Shown piece after piece: positions 26,592 to 41,142 of a DNA stretch of 64,000 nt; the first letter of the stretch is position 1; every line of letters begins with the position of its first letter. The notes beneath the pieces are model-generated. The model was not told the origin of the DNA and searched no databases. It was given only the letters and a program-made list of their open reading frames with translations. The position numbers and the translations under genes are program-made. Origin of the DNA: Odiellus spinosus (Eukaryota; Arthropoda; Arachnida; Opiliones; Phalangiidae); the NCBI GenBank assembly GCA_963920705.1, contig OY987234.1, forward strand, positions 1,054,001 through 1,118,000, given 5' to 3'.

Positions 26592-27853
26592 CAGATCCAC
26601 AAATTTCCCAAGTGCAGATCCACAATTTTCCCAAGTGCAGATCCACAAAGTTCCCAAGTGCAGATCCACAAATTTCCCAAGTGCACATCCACAAATTTCT
26701 CAAGTGCAGATAATCAAATTTCCCAAGTGTAGATCCACAAATTTCCCAAGTGTAGATCCACAAATTTCCCAAGTGTAGATCCACAAATTTCCCAAGTGCA
26801 GATCCACAAATTTCCCAAGTGCAGATCCACAAATTTCCCAAGTGCAGATAATCAAATTTCCCAAGTGTAGATCCACAAATTTCCCAAGTGTAGAACCACA
26901 AATTTCCCAAGTGTAGATCCACAAATTTCCCAAGTGCAGATCCACAAATTTCCCAAGTGCAGATCCACAATTTCCCAAGTGCTGATCCACAAAGTTCCCA
27001 AGTGCAGATCCACAAATTTCCCAAGTGCACATCCACAAATTTCCCAAGTGCAGATAATCAAATTTCCAAAGTGTAGATCCACAAATTTCCCAAGTGTTGA
27101 TCCACAAATTTCCCAAGTGTAGATCCACAAATTACCCAAGTGTAGATCCACAAATTTCCCAAGTACAGATCCACAAATTTCCCAAGTGTAGATCCACAAA
27201 TTTCCCAAGTGTAGATCAACAAATTTCCCAAATGTAGATCCACAAATTTCCCATGTGCAGATCCACAAATGTCCCAAGTGTAGATCCACAAATTTCCCAA
27301 GTGTAGATCCACAAATTTCACAAATGTAGATCCACAAATTTCCCAAGTGTAGATCCACAAATTTCCCAAGTGCAGATCCACAAATATCCCAAGTGTAGAT
27401 CCACAAATTTCCCAAGTGTAGATCCACAAATTTCCCAAATGTAGATCCACAAATTTCCCATGTGCATATCCACAAATTTCCCAAGTGCAGATCCACAAAT
27501 TTTCCAAGTGCAGATCCATAAATTTCCCAAGTGCAGATCCACAAATTTCCCATTTGCAGATCCACAAATTTCCCAAGTGCAGATCCACAATTTTCCCAAG
27601 TGCAGATCCACAAAGTTCCCAAGTGCAGATCCACAAATTTCCCAAGTGCACATCCACAAATTTCCCAAGTGCAGATAATCAAATTTCCCAAGTGTAGATC
27701 CACAAATTTCCAAAGTGTAGAACCACAAATTTCCCAAGTGTAGATCCACAAATTTCCCAAGAGCAGATCCACAAATTTCCCAAGTGCAGATCCAAAAATT
27801 TCCCAAGTGCAGATCCTCAAATTTCCCAAGTATAGATCCGCAAATTTCCCAAG
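26592..27853 (+). repeat. Segment copied again at 3,059 bp (partner 29.7-30.9 kb)
   Basis: From about 27058 the order matches 30117 onward at 3,059 bp, exactly 133 units, including a CCCATTTGCAGATCC unit (27549 and 30608) and the TCCTCAAA / GTATAG / TCCGCAAA signature (27812 and 30871). A 22-bp unit with CACAATTTCCC lies near 26967. Confidence 0.78.
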
Positions 27854-29118
27854 TGTAGATCCACAAATTTCCCAAGTGTAGATCCACAAATTTCCCAAGT
27901 GCAGATCCACAAATTTCCCAAGTGCAGATCCAAAAATTTCCCAAGTGCAGATCCAAAAATTTCCCAAGTGCAGATCCACAAATTTCCCAAGTGCATATCC
28001 ACAAATTTCCCAAATGCAGATCCACAAATTTCCCAAGTGCAGATCCACAATTTTCCCAAGTGCAGATCCACAAAGTTCCCAAGTGCAGATCCACAAATTT
28101 CCCAAGTGCACATCCACAAATTTTACAAGTGCAGATAATCAAATTTCCCAAGTGTAGATCCACAAATTTCACAAGTGTAGATCCACAAATTTCCCAAATG
28201 CAGATCCACAAATTTCCCAAGTGCAGATCCACAAATTTCCCAAGTGCAGATACACAAATTTCCCAAGTGTAGATCCACAAATTTTCCAAGTGTAGATACA
28301 CAAATTTCCCAAGTGCAGATCCACAAATTTCCCAAGTGCAGATCCACAAATTTCCCAAGTGCAGATCCAAAAATTTCCCAAGTGCAGATCCACAAATTTC
28401 CCAAGTGCATATCCACAAATTTCCCAAGTGCAGATCCACAAATTTCCCAAGTGCAGATCCACAAATTTCCCAAGTGCAGATAATCAAATTTCCCAAGTGT
28501 AGATCCACAAATTTCCCAAGTGTAGAACCACAAATTTCCCAAGTGTAGATCCACAAATTTCCCAAGTGCAGATCCAAAAATTTCCCAAGTGCAGATCCAC
28601 AAATTTCCCAAGTGCATATCCACAAATTTTCCAAGTGCAGATCCACAAATTTCCAAAGTGCAGATCCACAAATTTCCCAAGTGCAGATCCACAAATTTCC
28701 CAAGTGCAGATCCACAAATTTCCCAAGTGCAGATCCACAAATTTCCCAAGTGCAGATCCACAATTTTCCCAAGTGCTGATCCACAAAGTTCCCAAGTGCA
28801 GATCCACAAATTTCCCAAGTGCACATCCACAAATTTCCCAAGTGCAGATAATCAAATTTCCAAAGTGTAGATCCACAAATTTCCCAAGTGTAGATCCACA
28901 AATTTCCCAAGTGTAGATCCACAAATTACCCAAGTGTAGATCCACAAATTTCCCAAGTGCAGATCCACAAATTTCCCAAGTGTAGATCCACAAATTTCCC
29001 AAGTGTAGATCAACAAATTTCCCAAATGTAGATCCACAAATTTCCCATGTGCAGATCCACAAATGTCCCAAGTGTAGATCCACAAATTTCCCAAGTGTAG
29101 ATCCACAAATTTCCCAAA
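27854..29118 (+). repeat. Tandem duplication G, copy 1 (1,265 bp)
   Basis: Repeats directly downstream at 1,265 bp, exactly 55 units. The left limit is AAGTG near 27851 facing AAATG near 29116. It carries a run of CCAAAAATTT units, a GCATATCC unit and TTTTACAAG near 28122. Confidence 0.88.
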
Positions 29119-30383
29119 TGTAGATCCACAAATTTCCCAAGTGTAGATCCACAAATTTCCCAAGTGCAGATCCACAAATTTCCCAAGTGCAGATCCAAAA
29201 ATTTCCCAAGTGCAGATCCAAAAATTTCCCAAGTGCAGATCCACAAATTTCCCAAGTGCATATCCACAAATTTCCCAAATGCAGATCCACAAATTTCCCA
29301 AGTGCAGATCCACAATTTTCCCAAGTGCAGATCCACAAAGTTCCCAAGTGCAGATCCACAAATTTCCCAAGTGCACATCCACAAATTTTACAAGTGCAGA
29401 TAATCAAATTTCCCAAGTGTAGATCCACAAATTTCACAAGTGTAGATCCACAAATTTCCCAAATGCAGATCCACAAATTTCCCAAGTGCAGATCCACAAA
29501 TTTCCCAAGTGCAGATACACAAATTTCCCAAGTGTAGATCCACAAATTTTCCAAGTGTAGATACACAAATTTCCCAAGTGCAGATCCACAAATTTCCCAA
29601 GTGCAGATCCACAAATTTCCCAAGTGCAGATCCAAAAATTTCCCAAGTGCAGATCCACAAATTTCCCAAGTGCATATCCACAAATTTCCCAAGTGCAGAT
29701 CCACAAATTTCCCAAGTGCAGATCCACAAATTTCCCAAGTGCAGATAATCAAATTTCCCAAGTGTAGATCCACAAATTTCCCAAGTGTAGAACCACAAAT
29801 TTCCCAAGTGTAGATCCACAAATTTCCCAAGTGCAGATCCAAAAATTTCCCAAGTGCAGATCCACAAATTTCCCAAGTGCATATCCACAAATTTTCCAAG
29901 TGCAGATCCACAAATTTCCAAAGTGCAGATCCACAAATTTCCCAAGTGCAGATCCACAAATTTCCCAAGTGCAGATCCACAAATTTCCCAAGTGCAGATC
30001 CACAAATTTCCCAAGTGCAGATCCACAATTTTCCCAAGTGCTGATCCACAAAGTTCCCAAGTGCAGATCCACAAATTTCCCAAGTGCACATCCACAAATT
30101 TCCCAAGTGCAGATAATCAAATTTCCAAAGTGTAGATCCACAAATTTCCCAAGTGTAGATCCACAAATTTCCCAAGTGTAGATCCACAAATTACCCAAGT
30201 GTAGATCCACAAATTTCCCAAGTGCAGATCCACAAATTTCCCAAGTGTAGATCCACAAATTTCCCAAGTGTAGATCAACAAATTTCCCAAATGTAGATCC
30301 ACAAATTTCCCATGTGCAGATCCACAAATGTCCCAAGTGTAGATCCACAAATTTCCCAAGTGTAGATCCACAAATTTCCCAAA
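29119..30383 (+). repeat. Tandem duplication G, copy 2 (1,265 bp)
   Basis: The 235-codon minus-strand frames at 28123-28830 and 29388-30095 are identical. A third, partial relative begins near 30950 (offset 1,794 bp, 78 units). It has TTTCCCAAG near 31186 where both G copies have TTTTACAAG. Confidence 0.88.
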
Positions 30384-33300
30384 TGTAGATCCACAAATTT
30401 CCCAAGTGTAGATCCACAAATTTCCCAAGTGCAGATCCACAAATATCCCAAGTGTAGATCCACAAATTTCCCAAGTGTAGATCCACAAATTTCCCAAATG
30501 TAGATCCACAAATTTCCCATGTGCATATCCACAAATTTCCCAAGTGCAGATCCACAAATTTTCCAAGTGCAGATCCATAAATTTCCCAAGTGCAGATCCA
30601 CAAATTTCCCATTTGCAGATCCACAAATTTCCCAAGTGCAGATCCACAATTTTCCCAAGTGCAGATCCACAAAGTTCCCAAGTGCAGATCCACAAATTTC
30701 CCAAGTGCACATCCACAAATTTCCCAAGGTCAGATAATCAAATTTCCCAAGTGTAGATCCACAAATTTCCAAAGTGTAGAACCACAAATTTCCCAAGTGT
30801 AGATCCACAAATTTCCCAAGAGCAGATCCACAAATTTCCCAAGTGCAGATCCAAAAATTTCCCAAGTGCAGATCCTCAAATTTCCCAAGTATAGATCCGC
30901 AAATTTCCAAAGTGTAGATCCACAAATTTCCCAAGTGTAGATCCACAAATTTCCCAAGTGCAGATCCACAAATTTCCCAAGTGCAGATCCAAAAATTTCC
31001 CAAGTGCAGATCCAAAAATTTCCCAAGTGCAGATCCACAAATTTCCCAAGTGCATATCCACAAATTTCCCAAATGCAGATCCACAAATTTCCCAAGTGCA
31101 GATCCACAATTTTCCTAAGTGCAGATCCACAAAGTTCCCAAGTGCAGATCCACAAATTTCCCAAGTGCACATCCACAAATTTCCCAAGTGCAGATAATCA
31201 AATTTCCCAAGTGTAGATCCACAAATTTCACAAGTGTAGATCCACAAATTTCCCAAATGCAGATCCACAAATTTCCCAAGTGCAGATCCACAAATTTCCC
31301 AAGTGCAGATACACAAATTTCCCAAGTGTAGATCCACAAATTTTCCAAGTGTAGATACACAAATTTCCCAAGTGCAGATCCACAAATTTCCCAAGTGCAG
31401 ATCCACAAATTTCCCAAGTGCAGATCCAAAAATTTCCCAAGTGCAGATCCACAAATTTCCCAAGTGCATATCCACAAATTTCCCAAGTGCAGATCCACAA
31501 ATTTCCCAAGTGCAGATCCACAAATTTCCCAAGTGCAGATCCACAAATTTTCCAAGTGCAGATCCACAAATTTCCCAAGTGCAGATCCACAAATTTCCCA
31601 AGTGCAGATCCACATTTTTCCCTAGGGCAGATCCACAAAGTTCCCAAGTGCAGATCCACAAATTTCCCAAGTGCACATCCACAAATTTCCCAAGTGCAGA
31701 TAATCAAATTTCCCAAGTGTAGATCCACAAATTTCCCAAGTGTAGATCCACAAATTTCCCAAATGTAGATCCACAAATTTCCCAAGTGTAGATCCACAAA
31801 TTTCCCAAGTGCAGATCCACAAATTTTCCAAGTGTAGATCCACAAATTTCCCAAGTGTAGATCCACAAATTTCCCAAATGTAGATCCACAAATTTCTCAT
31901 GTGCAGATCCACAAATTTCCCATGTGCAGATAATCAAATTTCCCAATTGTAGATCCACAAATTTCCCAAGTGTAGATCCACAAATTTCCCAAGTGCAGAT
32001 CCACAAATTTCCCAAGTGCAGATCCACAAATTTTCCAAGTGCAGATCCACAAATTTCCCAAGTGCAGATCCACAAATTTCCCAAGTGCAGATCCACAATT
32101 TTCCCAAGTGTAGATCCACAAATTTCCCAAATGTAGATCCACAAATTTCCCATGTGCAGATCCACAAATTTCCCAAGTGTATATCCACAAATTTCCCAAG
32201 TGTAGATCCACAAATTTCCCAAATGTAGATCCACAAATTTCCCAAGTGTAGATCCACAAATTTCCCAAGTGCAGATCCACAAATTTCCCAAGTGTAGATC
32301 CACAAATTTCCCAAGTGTAGATCCACAAATTTCCCAAATGTAGATCCAAAAATTTCCCAAGTGCAGATCCACAAATTTCCCAAGTGCAGATCCAAAAATT
32401 TCCCAAGTGCAGATCCACAAATTTCCCAAGTGCAGATCCACAAATTTCCTAAGTGCAGATCCAAAAATTTCCCAAGTGCAGATCCACAAATTTGCCAAGT
32501 GCATATCCACAAATTTCCCAAGTGCAGATCCACAAATTTCCCAAGTGCAGATCCACAAATTTCCCAAGTGCAGATCCACAAATTTTCCAAGTGCAGATCC
32601 ACAAATTTCACAAGTGCAGATCCACAAATTTCCCAAGTGCAGATCCACATTTTTCCCAAGGGCAGATCCACAAAGTTCCCAAGTGCAGATCCACAAATTT
32701 CCCAAGTGCACATCCACAAATTTCCCAAGTGCAGATAATCAAATTTCCCAAGTGTAGATCCACAAATTTCCCAAGTGTAGATCCACAAATTTCCCAAATG
32801 TAGATCCACAAATTTCCCAAGTGTAGATCCACAAATTTCCCAAGTGCAGATCCACAAATTTCCCAAGTGTAGATCCACAAATTTCCCAAGTGTAGATCCA
32901 CAAATTTCCCAAATGTAGATCCACAAATTTCTCATGTGCAGATCCACAAATTTCCCAAGTGCAGATAATCAAATTTCCCAAGTGTAGATCCACAAATTTC
33001 CCAAGTGTACATCCACAAATTTCCCAAGTGTAGATCCACAAATTTCCCAAATGTAGATCCACAAATTTCCCAAGTGCAGATCCACAAATTTCCCAAGTGC
33101 AGATCCACAAATTTCCCAAGTGCAGATCCACAAATTTTCCAAGTGCAGATCCACAAATTTCCCAAGTGCAGATCCAAAAATTTCCCAAGTGCAGATCCAC
33201 AATTTTCCCAAGTTCAGATCCACAAAGTTACCATGTGCAGATCCACAAATTTCCCAAGTGCACATCCACAAATTTCCCAAGTGCAGATAATCAAATTTCC

Positions 33301-36300
33301 CAAGTGTAGATCCACAAATTTCACAAGTGTAGATCCACAAATTTCCCAAGTGTAGATCCACAAATTTCCCAAATGCAGATCCACAAATTTCCCAAGTGCA
33401 GATCCACAAATTTCCCAAGTGCAGATACACAAATTTCCCAAGTGTAGATCCACAAATTTCCCAAGTGTAGATCCACAAATTTCCCAAGTGTAGATCCACA
33501 AATTTCCCAAGTGTAGATCCACAAATTTCCCAAGTGCAGATCCACAAATTTCCCAAGTGAAGATCCACAAATTTCCCAAGTGCAGATCCACAAATTTCCC
33601 AAGTGCAGATCCACAAATTTCCCAAGTGCAGATCCACAAATTTCCCAAGTGCAGATCCACAAATTTCCCAAGTGTAGATCCACAAATTTCCCAAGTGTAG
33701 ATCCACAAATTTCCCAAATGTAGATCAACAAATTTCCCATGTGCAGATCCACAAATTTCCCAAGTGTATATCCAAAAATTTCCCAAGTGCAGATCCAAAA
33801 ATTTCCCAAGTGCAGATCCACAAATTTCCCAAGTGCAGATCCACAAATTTCCCAAGTGCAGATCCAAAAATTTCCCAAGTGCAGATCCACAAATTTCCCA
33901 AGTGCATATCCACAAATTTCCCAAGTGCAGATCCACAAATTTCCCAAGTGTAGATCCACAAATTTCCCAAGTGCAGATCCACAAATTTTCCAAGTGCAGA
34001 TCCACAAATTTCCCAAGTGCAGATCCACAAATTTTCCAAGTGCAGATCCACAAATTTCCCAAGTGCAGATCCACAAATTTCCCAAGTGCAGATCCACATT
34101 TTTCCCAAGGGCAAATCCACAAAGTTCCCAAGTGCAGATCCATAAATTTCCCAACTGCACATCCACAAATTTCCCAAGTGCAGATAATCAAATTTCCCAA
34201 GTGTAGATCCACAATTTTCCCAAGTGTAGATCCACAAATTTCCCAAATGTAGATCCACAAATTTCCCAAGTGTAGATCCACAAATTTCCCAAGTGCAGAT
34301 CCACAAATTTCCCAAGTGTAGATCCACAAATTTCCCAAGTGTAGATCCACAAATTTCCCAAATGTAGATCCACAAATTTCTCATGTGCAGATCCACAAAT
34401 TTCCCAAGTGCAGATAATCAAATTTCCCAAGTGTAGATCCACAAATTTCCCACGTGTAGATCCACAAATTTCCCAAATGTAGATCCACAAATTTCCCAAG
34501 TGTAGATCCACAAATTTCCCAAGTGCAGATCCACAAATTTCCCAAGTGCAGATCCACAAATTTCCCAAGTGCAGATCCACAAATTTTCCAAGTGCAGATC
34601 CACAAATTTCCCAAGTGCAGATCCACAAATTTCCCAAGTGCAGATCCACAATTTTCCCAAGTGCAGATCCACAAAGTTCCCAAGTGCAGATCCACAAATT
34701 TTCCAAGTGCACATCCTCAAATTTCCCAAGTGCAGATAATCAAATTTCCCAAGTGTAGATCCACAAATTTCACAAGTGTAGATCCACAAATTTCCCAAAA
34801 GTAGATCCACAAATTTCCCAAATGCAGATCCAAAAATTTCCCAAGTGCAGATCCACAAATTTCCCAAGTGCAGATACACAAATTTCCCAAGTGTAGATCC
34901 ACAAATTTCCCAAGTGTAGATCCACAAATTTCCCAAGTGTAGATCCACAAATTTCCCAAGTGTAGATCCACAAATTTCCCAAGTGCAGATACACAAATTT
35001 CCCAAGTGAAGATCCACAAATTTCCCAAGTGCAGATCCACAAATTTCCCAAGTGCAGATCCACAAATTTCCCAAGTGTAGATCCACAAATTTCCCAAGTG
35101 CAGATCCACAAATTTCCCAAGTGTAGATCCACAAATTTCCCAAGTGTAGATCCACAAATTTCCCAAATGTAGATCCACAAATTTCCCATGTGCAGATCCA
35201 CAAATTTCCCAAGTGTATATCCACAAATTTCCCAAGTGTAGATCCACAAATTTCCCAAATGTAGATCCACAAATTTCCCAAGTGTAGATCCACAAATTTC
35301 CCAAGTGCAGATCCACAAATTTCCCAAGTGTAGATCCACAAATTTCCCAAGTGTAGATCCACAAATTTCCCAAATGTAGATCCAAAAATTTCCCAAGTGC
35401 AGATCCACAAATTTCCCAAGTGCAGATCCAAAAATTTCCCAAGTGCAGATCCACAAATTTCCTAAGTGCAGATCCAAAAATTTCCAAAGTGCAGATCCAC
35501 AAATTTCCCAAGTGCATATCCACAAATTTCCCAAGTGCAGATCCACAAATTTCCCAAGTGCAGATCCACAAATTTCCCAAGTGCAGATCCACAAATTTTC
35601 CAAGTGCAGATCCACAAATTTCCCAAGTGCAGATCCACAAATTTCCCAAGTGCAGATCCACATTTTTCCCAAGGGCAGATCCACAAAGTTCCCAAGTGCA
35701 GATCCACAAATTTCCCAAGTGCACATCCACAAATTTCCCAAGTGCAGATAATCAAATTTCCCAAGTGTAGATCCACAAATTTCCCAAGTGTAGATCCACA
35801 AATTTCCCAAATGTAGATCCACAAATTTCCCAAGTGTAGATCCACAAATTTCCCAAGTGCAGATCCACAAATTTCCCAAGTGTAGATCCACAAATTTCCC
35901 AAGTGTAGATCCACAAATTTCCCAAATGTAGATCCACAAATTTTTTCATGTGCAGATCCACAAATTTCCCAAGTGCAGATAATCAAATTTCCCAAGTGTA
36001 GATCCACAAATTTCCCAAGTGCAGATCCACAAATTTCCCAAGTGCAGATCCACAAATTTCCCAAGTGTAGATCCACAAATTTCCCAAGTGTAGATCCACA
36101 AATTTCCCAAATGTAGATCAACAAATTTCCCAAGTGCAGATCCACAAATTTCCCAAGTGTATATCCACAAATTTCCCAAGTGCAGATCCAAAAATTTCCC
36201 AAGTGCAGATCCACAAATTTCCCAAGTGCAGATCCACAAATTTCCCAAGTGCAGATCCAAAAATTTCCCAAGTGCAGATCCACAAATTTCCCAAGTGCAG

Positions 36301-37503
36301 ATCCAAAAATTTCCCAAGTGCAGATCCACAAATTTCCCAAGTGCATATCCACAAATTTCCCAAGTGCAGATCCACAAATTTCCCAAGTGCAGATCCACAA
36401 ATTTCCCAAGTGCAGATCCACAAATTTTCCAAGTGCAGATCCACAAATTTCCCAAGTGCAGATCCACAAATTTCCCAAGTGCAGATCCACATTTTTCCCA
36501 AAGGCAGATCCACAAAGTTCCCAAGTGCAGATCCACAAATTTCCCAAGTGCACATCCACAAATTTCCCAAGTGCAGATAATCAAATTTCCCAAGTGTATA
36601 TCCACAAATTTCCCAAGTGTAGATCCACAAATTTCCCAAATGTAGATCCACAAATTTCCCAAGTGTAGATCCATAAATTTCCCAAGTGCAGATCCACAAA
36701 TTTCCCAAGTGTAGATCCACAAATTTCCCAAATGTAGATCCACAAATTTCTCATGTGCAGATCCACAAATTTCCCAAGTGCAGATAATCAAATTTCCCAA
36801 GTGTAGATCCACAAATTTCCCAAGTGTAGATCCACAAATTTCCCAAATGTAGATCCACAAATTTCCCAAGTGTAGATCCACAAATTTCCCAAGTGCAGAT
36901 CCACAAATTTCCCAAGTGCAGATCCACAAATTTCCCAAGTGCAGATCCACAAATTTCCCAAGTGCAGATCCACAATTTTCCCAAGTGCACATCCACAAAT
37001 TTCCCAAGTGCAGATAATCAAATTTCCCAAGTGTAGATCCACAAATTTCACAAGTGTAGATCCACAAATTTCCCAAGTGTAGATCCACAAATTTCCCAAG
37101 TGCAGATCCACAAATTTCCCAAGTGCAGATACACAAATTTCCCAAGTGTAGATCCACTAATTTCCCAAATGCAGATCCACAAATTTCCCAAGTGCAGATC
37201 CACAAATTTCCCAAGTGCAGATACACAAATTTCCCAAGTGTAGATCCACTAATTTCCCAAATGCAGATCCACAAATTTCCCAAGTGCAGATCCACAAATT
37301 TCCCAAGTGCAGATACACAAATTTCCCAAGTGCAGATCCACAAATTTCCCAAGTGTAGATCCACAAATATTCCCAAGTGTAGATCCACAAATTTCCCAAG
37401 TGTAGATCCACAAATTTCCCAAATGTAGATCCACAAATTTCCCAAGTGTAGATCCACAAATTTCCCAAGTGCAGATCCACAAATTTCCCAAGTGTAGATC
37501 CAC
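30384..37503 (+). repeat. Less regular stretch with few close long duplicates
   Basis: Seven kilobases in which I found no abutting near-identical kilobase-scale copy, apart from the relation of 30.4-31.5 kb to 27-28.4 kb. It holds the switch to the ATTTTT/AAGGG cassette form at 31613, several TTTCTCATGTG units (near 31905, 32930, 34377 and 36748) and one unit with TTTTTTCATG near 35941 that is a base longer. This part of the array looks more diverged. Confidence 0.65.
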
Positions 37504-37941
37504 AAATTTCCCAAGTGTAGATCCACAAATTTCCCAAATGTAGATCCAAAAATTTCCCAAGTGCAGATCCACAAATTTCCCCAGTGCAGATCCAAAAATT
37601 TCCCAAGTGCAGTACCCACAAATTTCCCTAGTGCAGATCCACAAATTTCCCAAGTGCAGATCCAAAAATTTCCCAAGTGCAGATCCACAAATTTCCCAAG
37701 TGCATATCCACAAATTTCCCAAGTGCAGATCCACAAATTTCTCAAGTGCAGATCCACAAATTTCCCAAGTGCAGATCCACAAATTTTCCAAGCGCAGATC
37801 CACAAATTTCCCAAGTGCAGATCCACAAATTTCCCAAGTGAAGATCCACATTTTTCCCAAGGGCAGATCCACAAAGTTCCCAAGTGCAGATCCACAAATT
37901 TCCCAAGTGCACATCCACAAATTTCCCAAGTGCAGATAATC
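37504..37941 (+). repeat. Tandem duplication H, copy 1 (438 bp)
   Basis: A 438-bp block (19 units plus one base, from the 24-bp GCAGTACCC unit) repeated directly downstream. It runs from the CCAAAAATTT and TTTCCCCAGTG units through the ATTTTT/AAGGG cassette. This copy has TTTCTCAAG near 37739 and AAGCGCAG near 37790, which its partner lacks. Confidence 0.88.
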
Positions 37942-38379
37942 AAATTTCCCAAGTGTAGATCCACAAATTTCCCAAATGTAGATCCAAAAATTTCCCAAGT
38001 GCAGATCCACAAATTTCCCCAGTGCAGATCCAAAAATTTCCCAAGTGCAGTACCCACAAATTTCCCTAGTGCAGATCCACAAATTTCCCAAGTGCAGATC
38101 CAAAAATTTCCCAAGTGCAGATCCACAAATTTCCCAAGTGCATATCCACAAATTTCCCAAGTGCAGATCCACAAATTTCCCAAGTGCAGATCCACAAATT
38201 TCCCAAGTGCAGATCCACAAATTTTCCAAGTGCAGATCCACAAATTTCCCAAGTGCAGATCCACAAATTTCCCAAGTGAAGATCCACATTTTTCCCAAGG
38301 GCAGATCCACAAAGTTCCCAAGTGCAGATCCACAAATTTCCCAAGTGCACATCCACAAATTTCCCAAGTGCAGATAATC
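37942..38379 (+). repeat. Tandem duplication H, copy 2 (438 bp)
   Basis: Matches 37504-37941 apart from the few substitutions listed there. It ends at the GATAATC unit that closes the cassette. Confidence 0.88.
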
Positions 38380-40244
38380 AAATTTCCCAAGTGTAGATCC
38401 ACAAATTTCCCAAGTGTAGATCCACAAATTTCCCAAATGTAGATCCACAAATTTCCCAAGTGTAGATCCACAAATTTCCCAAGTGCAGATCCACAAATTT
38501 CCCAAGTGTAGATCCACAAATTTCCCAAGTGTAGATCCACAAATTTCCCAAATGTAGATCCACAAATTTCTCATGTGCAGATCCACAAATTTCCCAAGTG
38601 CAGATTATCAAATTTCCCAAGTGTAGATCCACAAATTTCCCAAGTGTAGATCCACAAATTTCCCAAGTACAGATCCACAAATTTCCCAAGTGTAGATCCA
38701 CAAATTTCCCAAATGTAGATCCACAAATTTTTTCATGTGCAGATCCACAAATTTCCCAAGTGCAGATAATCAAATTTCCCAAGTGTAGATCCACAAATTT
38801 CCCAAGTGCAGATCCACAAATTTCCCAAGTGCAGATCCACAAATTTCCCAAGTGTAGATCCACAAATTTCCCAAGTATAGATCCACAAATTTCCCAAATG
38901 TAGATCAACAAATTTCCCAAGTGCAGATCCACAAATTTCCCAAGTGTATATCCACAAATTTCCCAAGTGCAGATCCAAAAATTTCCCAAGTGCAGATCCA
39001 CAAATTTCCCAAGTGCAGATCCAAAAATTTCCCAAGTGCAGATCCACAAATTTCCCAAGTGCATATCCACAAATTTCCCAAGTGCAGATCCACAAATTTC
39101 CCAAGTGCAGATCCACAAATTTCCCAAGTGCAGATCCACAAATTTTCCAAGTGCAGATCCACAAATTTCCCAAGTGCAGATCCACAAATTTCATAAGTGC
39201 AGATCCACATTTTTCCCAAGGGCAGATCCACAAAGTTCCCAAGTGCAGATCCACAAATTTCCCAAGTGCACATCCACAAATTTCCCATGTGCAGATAATC
39301 AAATTTCCCAAGTGTAGATCCACAAATTTCCCAAGTGTAGATCCACAAATTTCCCAAATGTAGATAAACAAATTTCCCAAATGTAGATCCACAAATTTCC
39401 CAAGTGCAGATCCACAAATTTCCCAAGTGTAGATCCACAAATTTCCCAAGTGTAGATCCACAAATTTCCCAAATGTAGATCCACAAATTTCTCATGTGCA
39501 GATCCACAAATTTCCCAAGTGCAGATAATAAAATTTCCCAAGTGTAGATCCACAAATTTCCCAAGTGTAGATCCACAAATTTCCCAAATGTAGATCCACA
39601 AATTTCCCAAGTGTAGATCCACAAATTTCCCAAGTGCAGATCCACAAATTTCCCAAGTGCAGATCCACAAATTTCCCAAGTGCAGATCCACAAATTTTCC
39701 AAGTGCAGATCCACAAATTTCCCAAGTGCAGATCCACAAATTTCCCAAGTGCAGATCCACAAAGTTCCCAAGTGCAGATCCACAAATTTCCCAAGTGCAC
39801 ATCCACAAATTTCCCAAGTGCAGATAATCAAATTTCCCAAGTGTAGATCCACAAATTTCACAAGTGTAGATCCACAAATTTCCCAAGTGTAGATCCACAA
39901 ATTTCCCAAGTGCAGATCCACAAATTTCCCAAGTGCAGATACACAAATTTCCCAAGTGTAGATCCACTAATTTCCCAAATGCAGATCCACAAATTTCCCA
40001 AGTGCAGATCCACAAATTTCCCAAGTGCAGATACACAAATTTCCCAAGTGCAGATCCACAAATTTCCCAAGTGTAGATCCACAAATTTCCCAAGTGTAGA
40101 TCCACAAATTTCCCAAGTGTAGATCCACAAATTTCCCAAGTGTAGATCCACAAATTTCCCAAATGTAGATCCATAAATTTCCCAAGTGCAGATCCACAAA
40201 TTTCCCAAGTGTAGATCCACAAATTTCCCAAGTATAGATCCACA

Positions 40245-41142
40245 AATTTCCCAAATGTAGATCCAAAAATTTCCCAAGTGCAGATCCACAAATTTCCCAA
40301 GTGCAGATCCAAAAATTTCCCAAGTGCAGTACCCACAAATTTCCCTAGTGCAGATCCACAAATTTCCCAAGTGCAGATCCAAAAATTTCCCAAGTGCAGA
40401 TCCACAAATTTCCCAAGTGCATATCCACAAATTTCCCAAGTGCAGATCCACAAATTTCCCAAGTGCAGATCCACAAATTTCCCAAGTGCAGATCCACAAA
40501 TTTTCCAAGTGCAGATCCACAAATTTCCCAAGTGCAGATCCACAAATTTCCCAAGTGAAGATCCACATTTTTCCCAAGGGCAGATCCACAAAGTTCCCAA
40601 GTGCAGATCCACAAATTTCCCAAGTGCACATCCACAAATTTCCCAAGTGCAGATAATCAAATTTCCCAAGTGTAGATCCACAAATTTCCCAAGTGTAGAT
40701 CCACAAATTTCCCAAATGTAGATGCACAAATTTCCCAAGTGTAGATCCACAAATTTCCCAAGTGCAGATCCACAAATTTCCCAAGTGTAGATCCACAAAT
40801 TTCCCAAGTGTAGATCCACAAATTTCCCAAATGTAGATCCACAAATTTCTCATGTGCAGATCCACAAATTTCCCAAGTGCAGATAATCAAATTTCCCAAG
40901 TGTAGATCCACAAATTTCCCAAGTGTAGATCCACAAATTTCCCAAGTACAGATCCACAAATTTCCCAAGTGTAGATCCACAAATTTCCCAAGTGTAGATC
41001 CACAAATTTCCCAAGTGTAGATCCACAAATTTCCCAAATGTAGATCCACAAATTTCCCAAGTGTAGATCCACAAATTTCCCAAGTGCAGATCCACAAATT
41101 TCCCAAGTGTAGATCCACAAATTTCCCAAGTGTAGATCCACA
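40245..41142 (+). repeat. 39-unit higher-order repeat, copy 1 (898 bp)
   Basis: An 898-bp period (38 units of 23 bp plus one of 24 bp) links 40324, 41222 and 42120. Minus-strand frames 40345-40635 and 41243-41533 are the same except for one residue. Confidence 0.85.
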
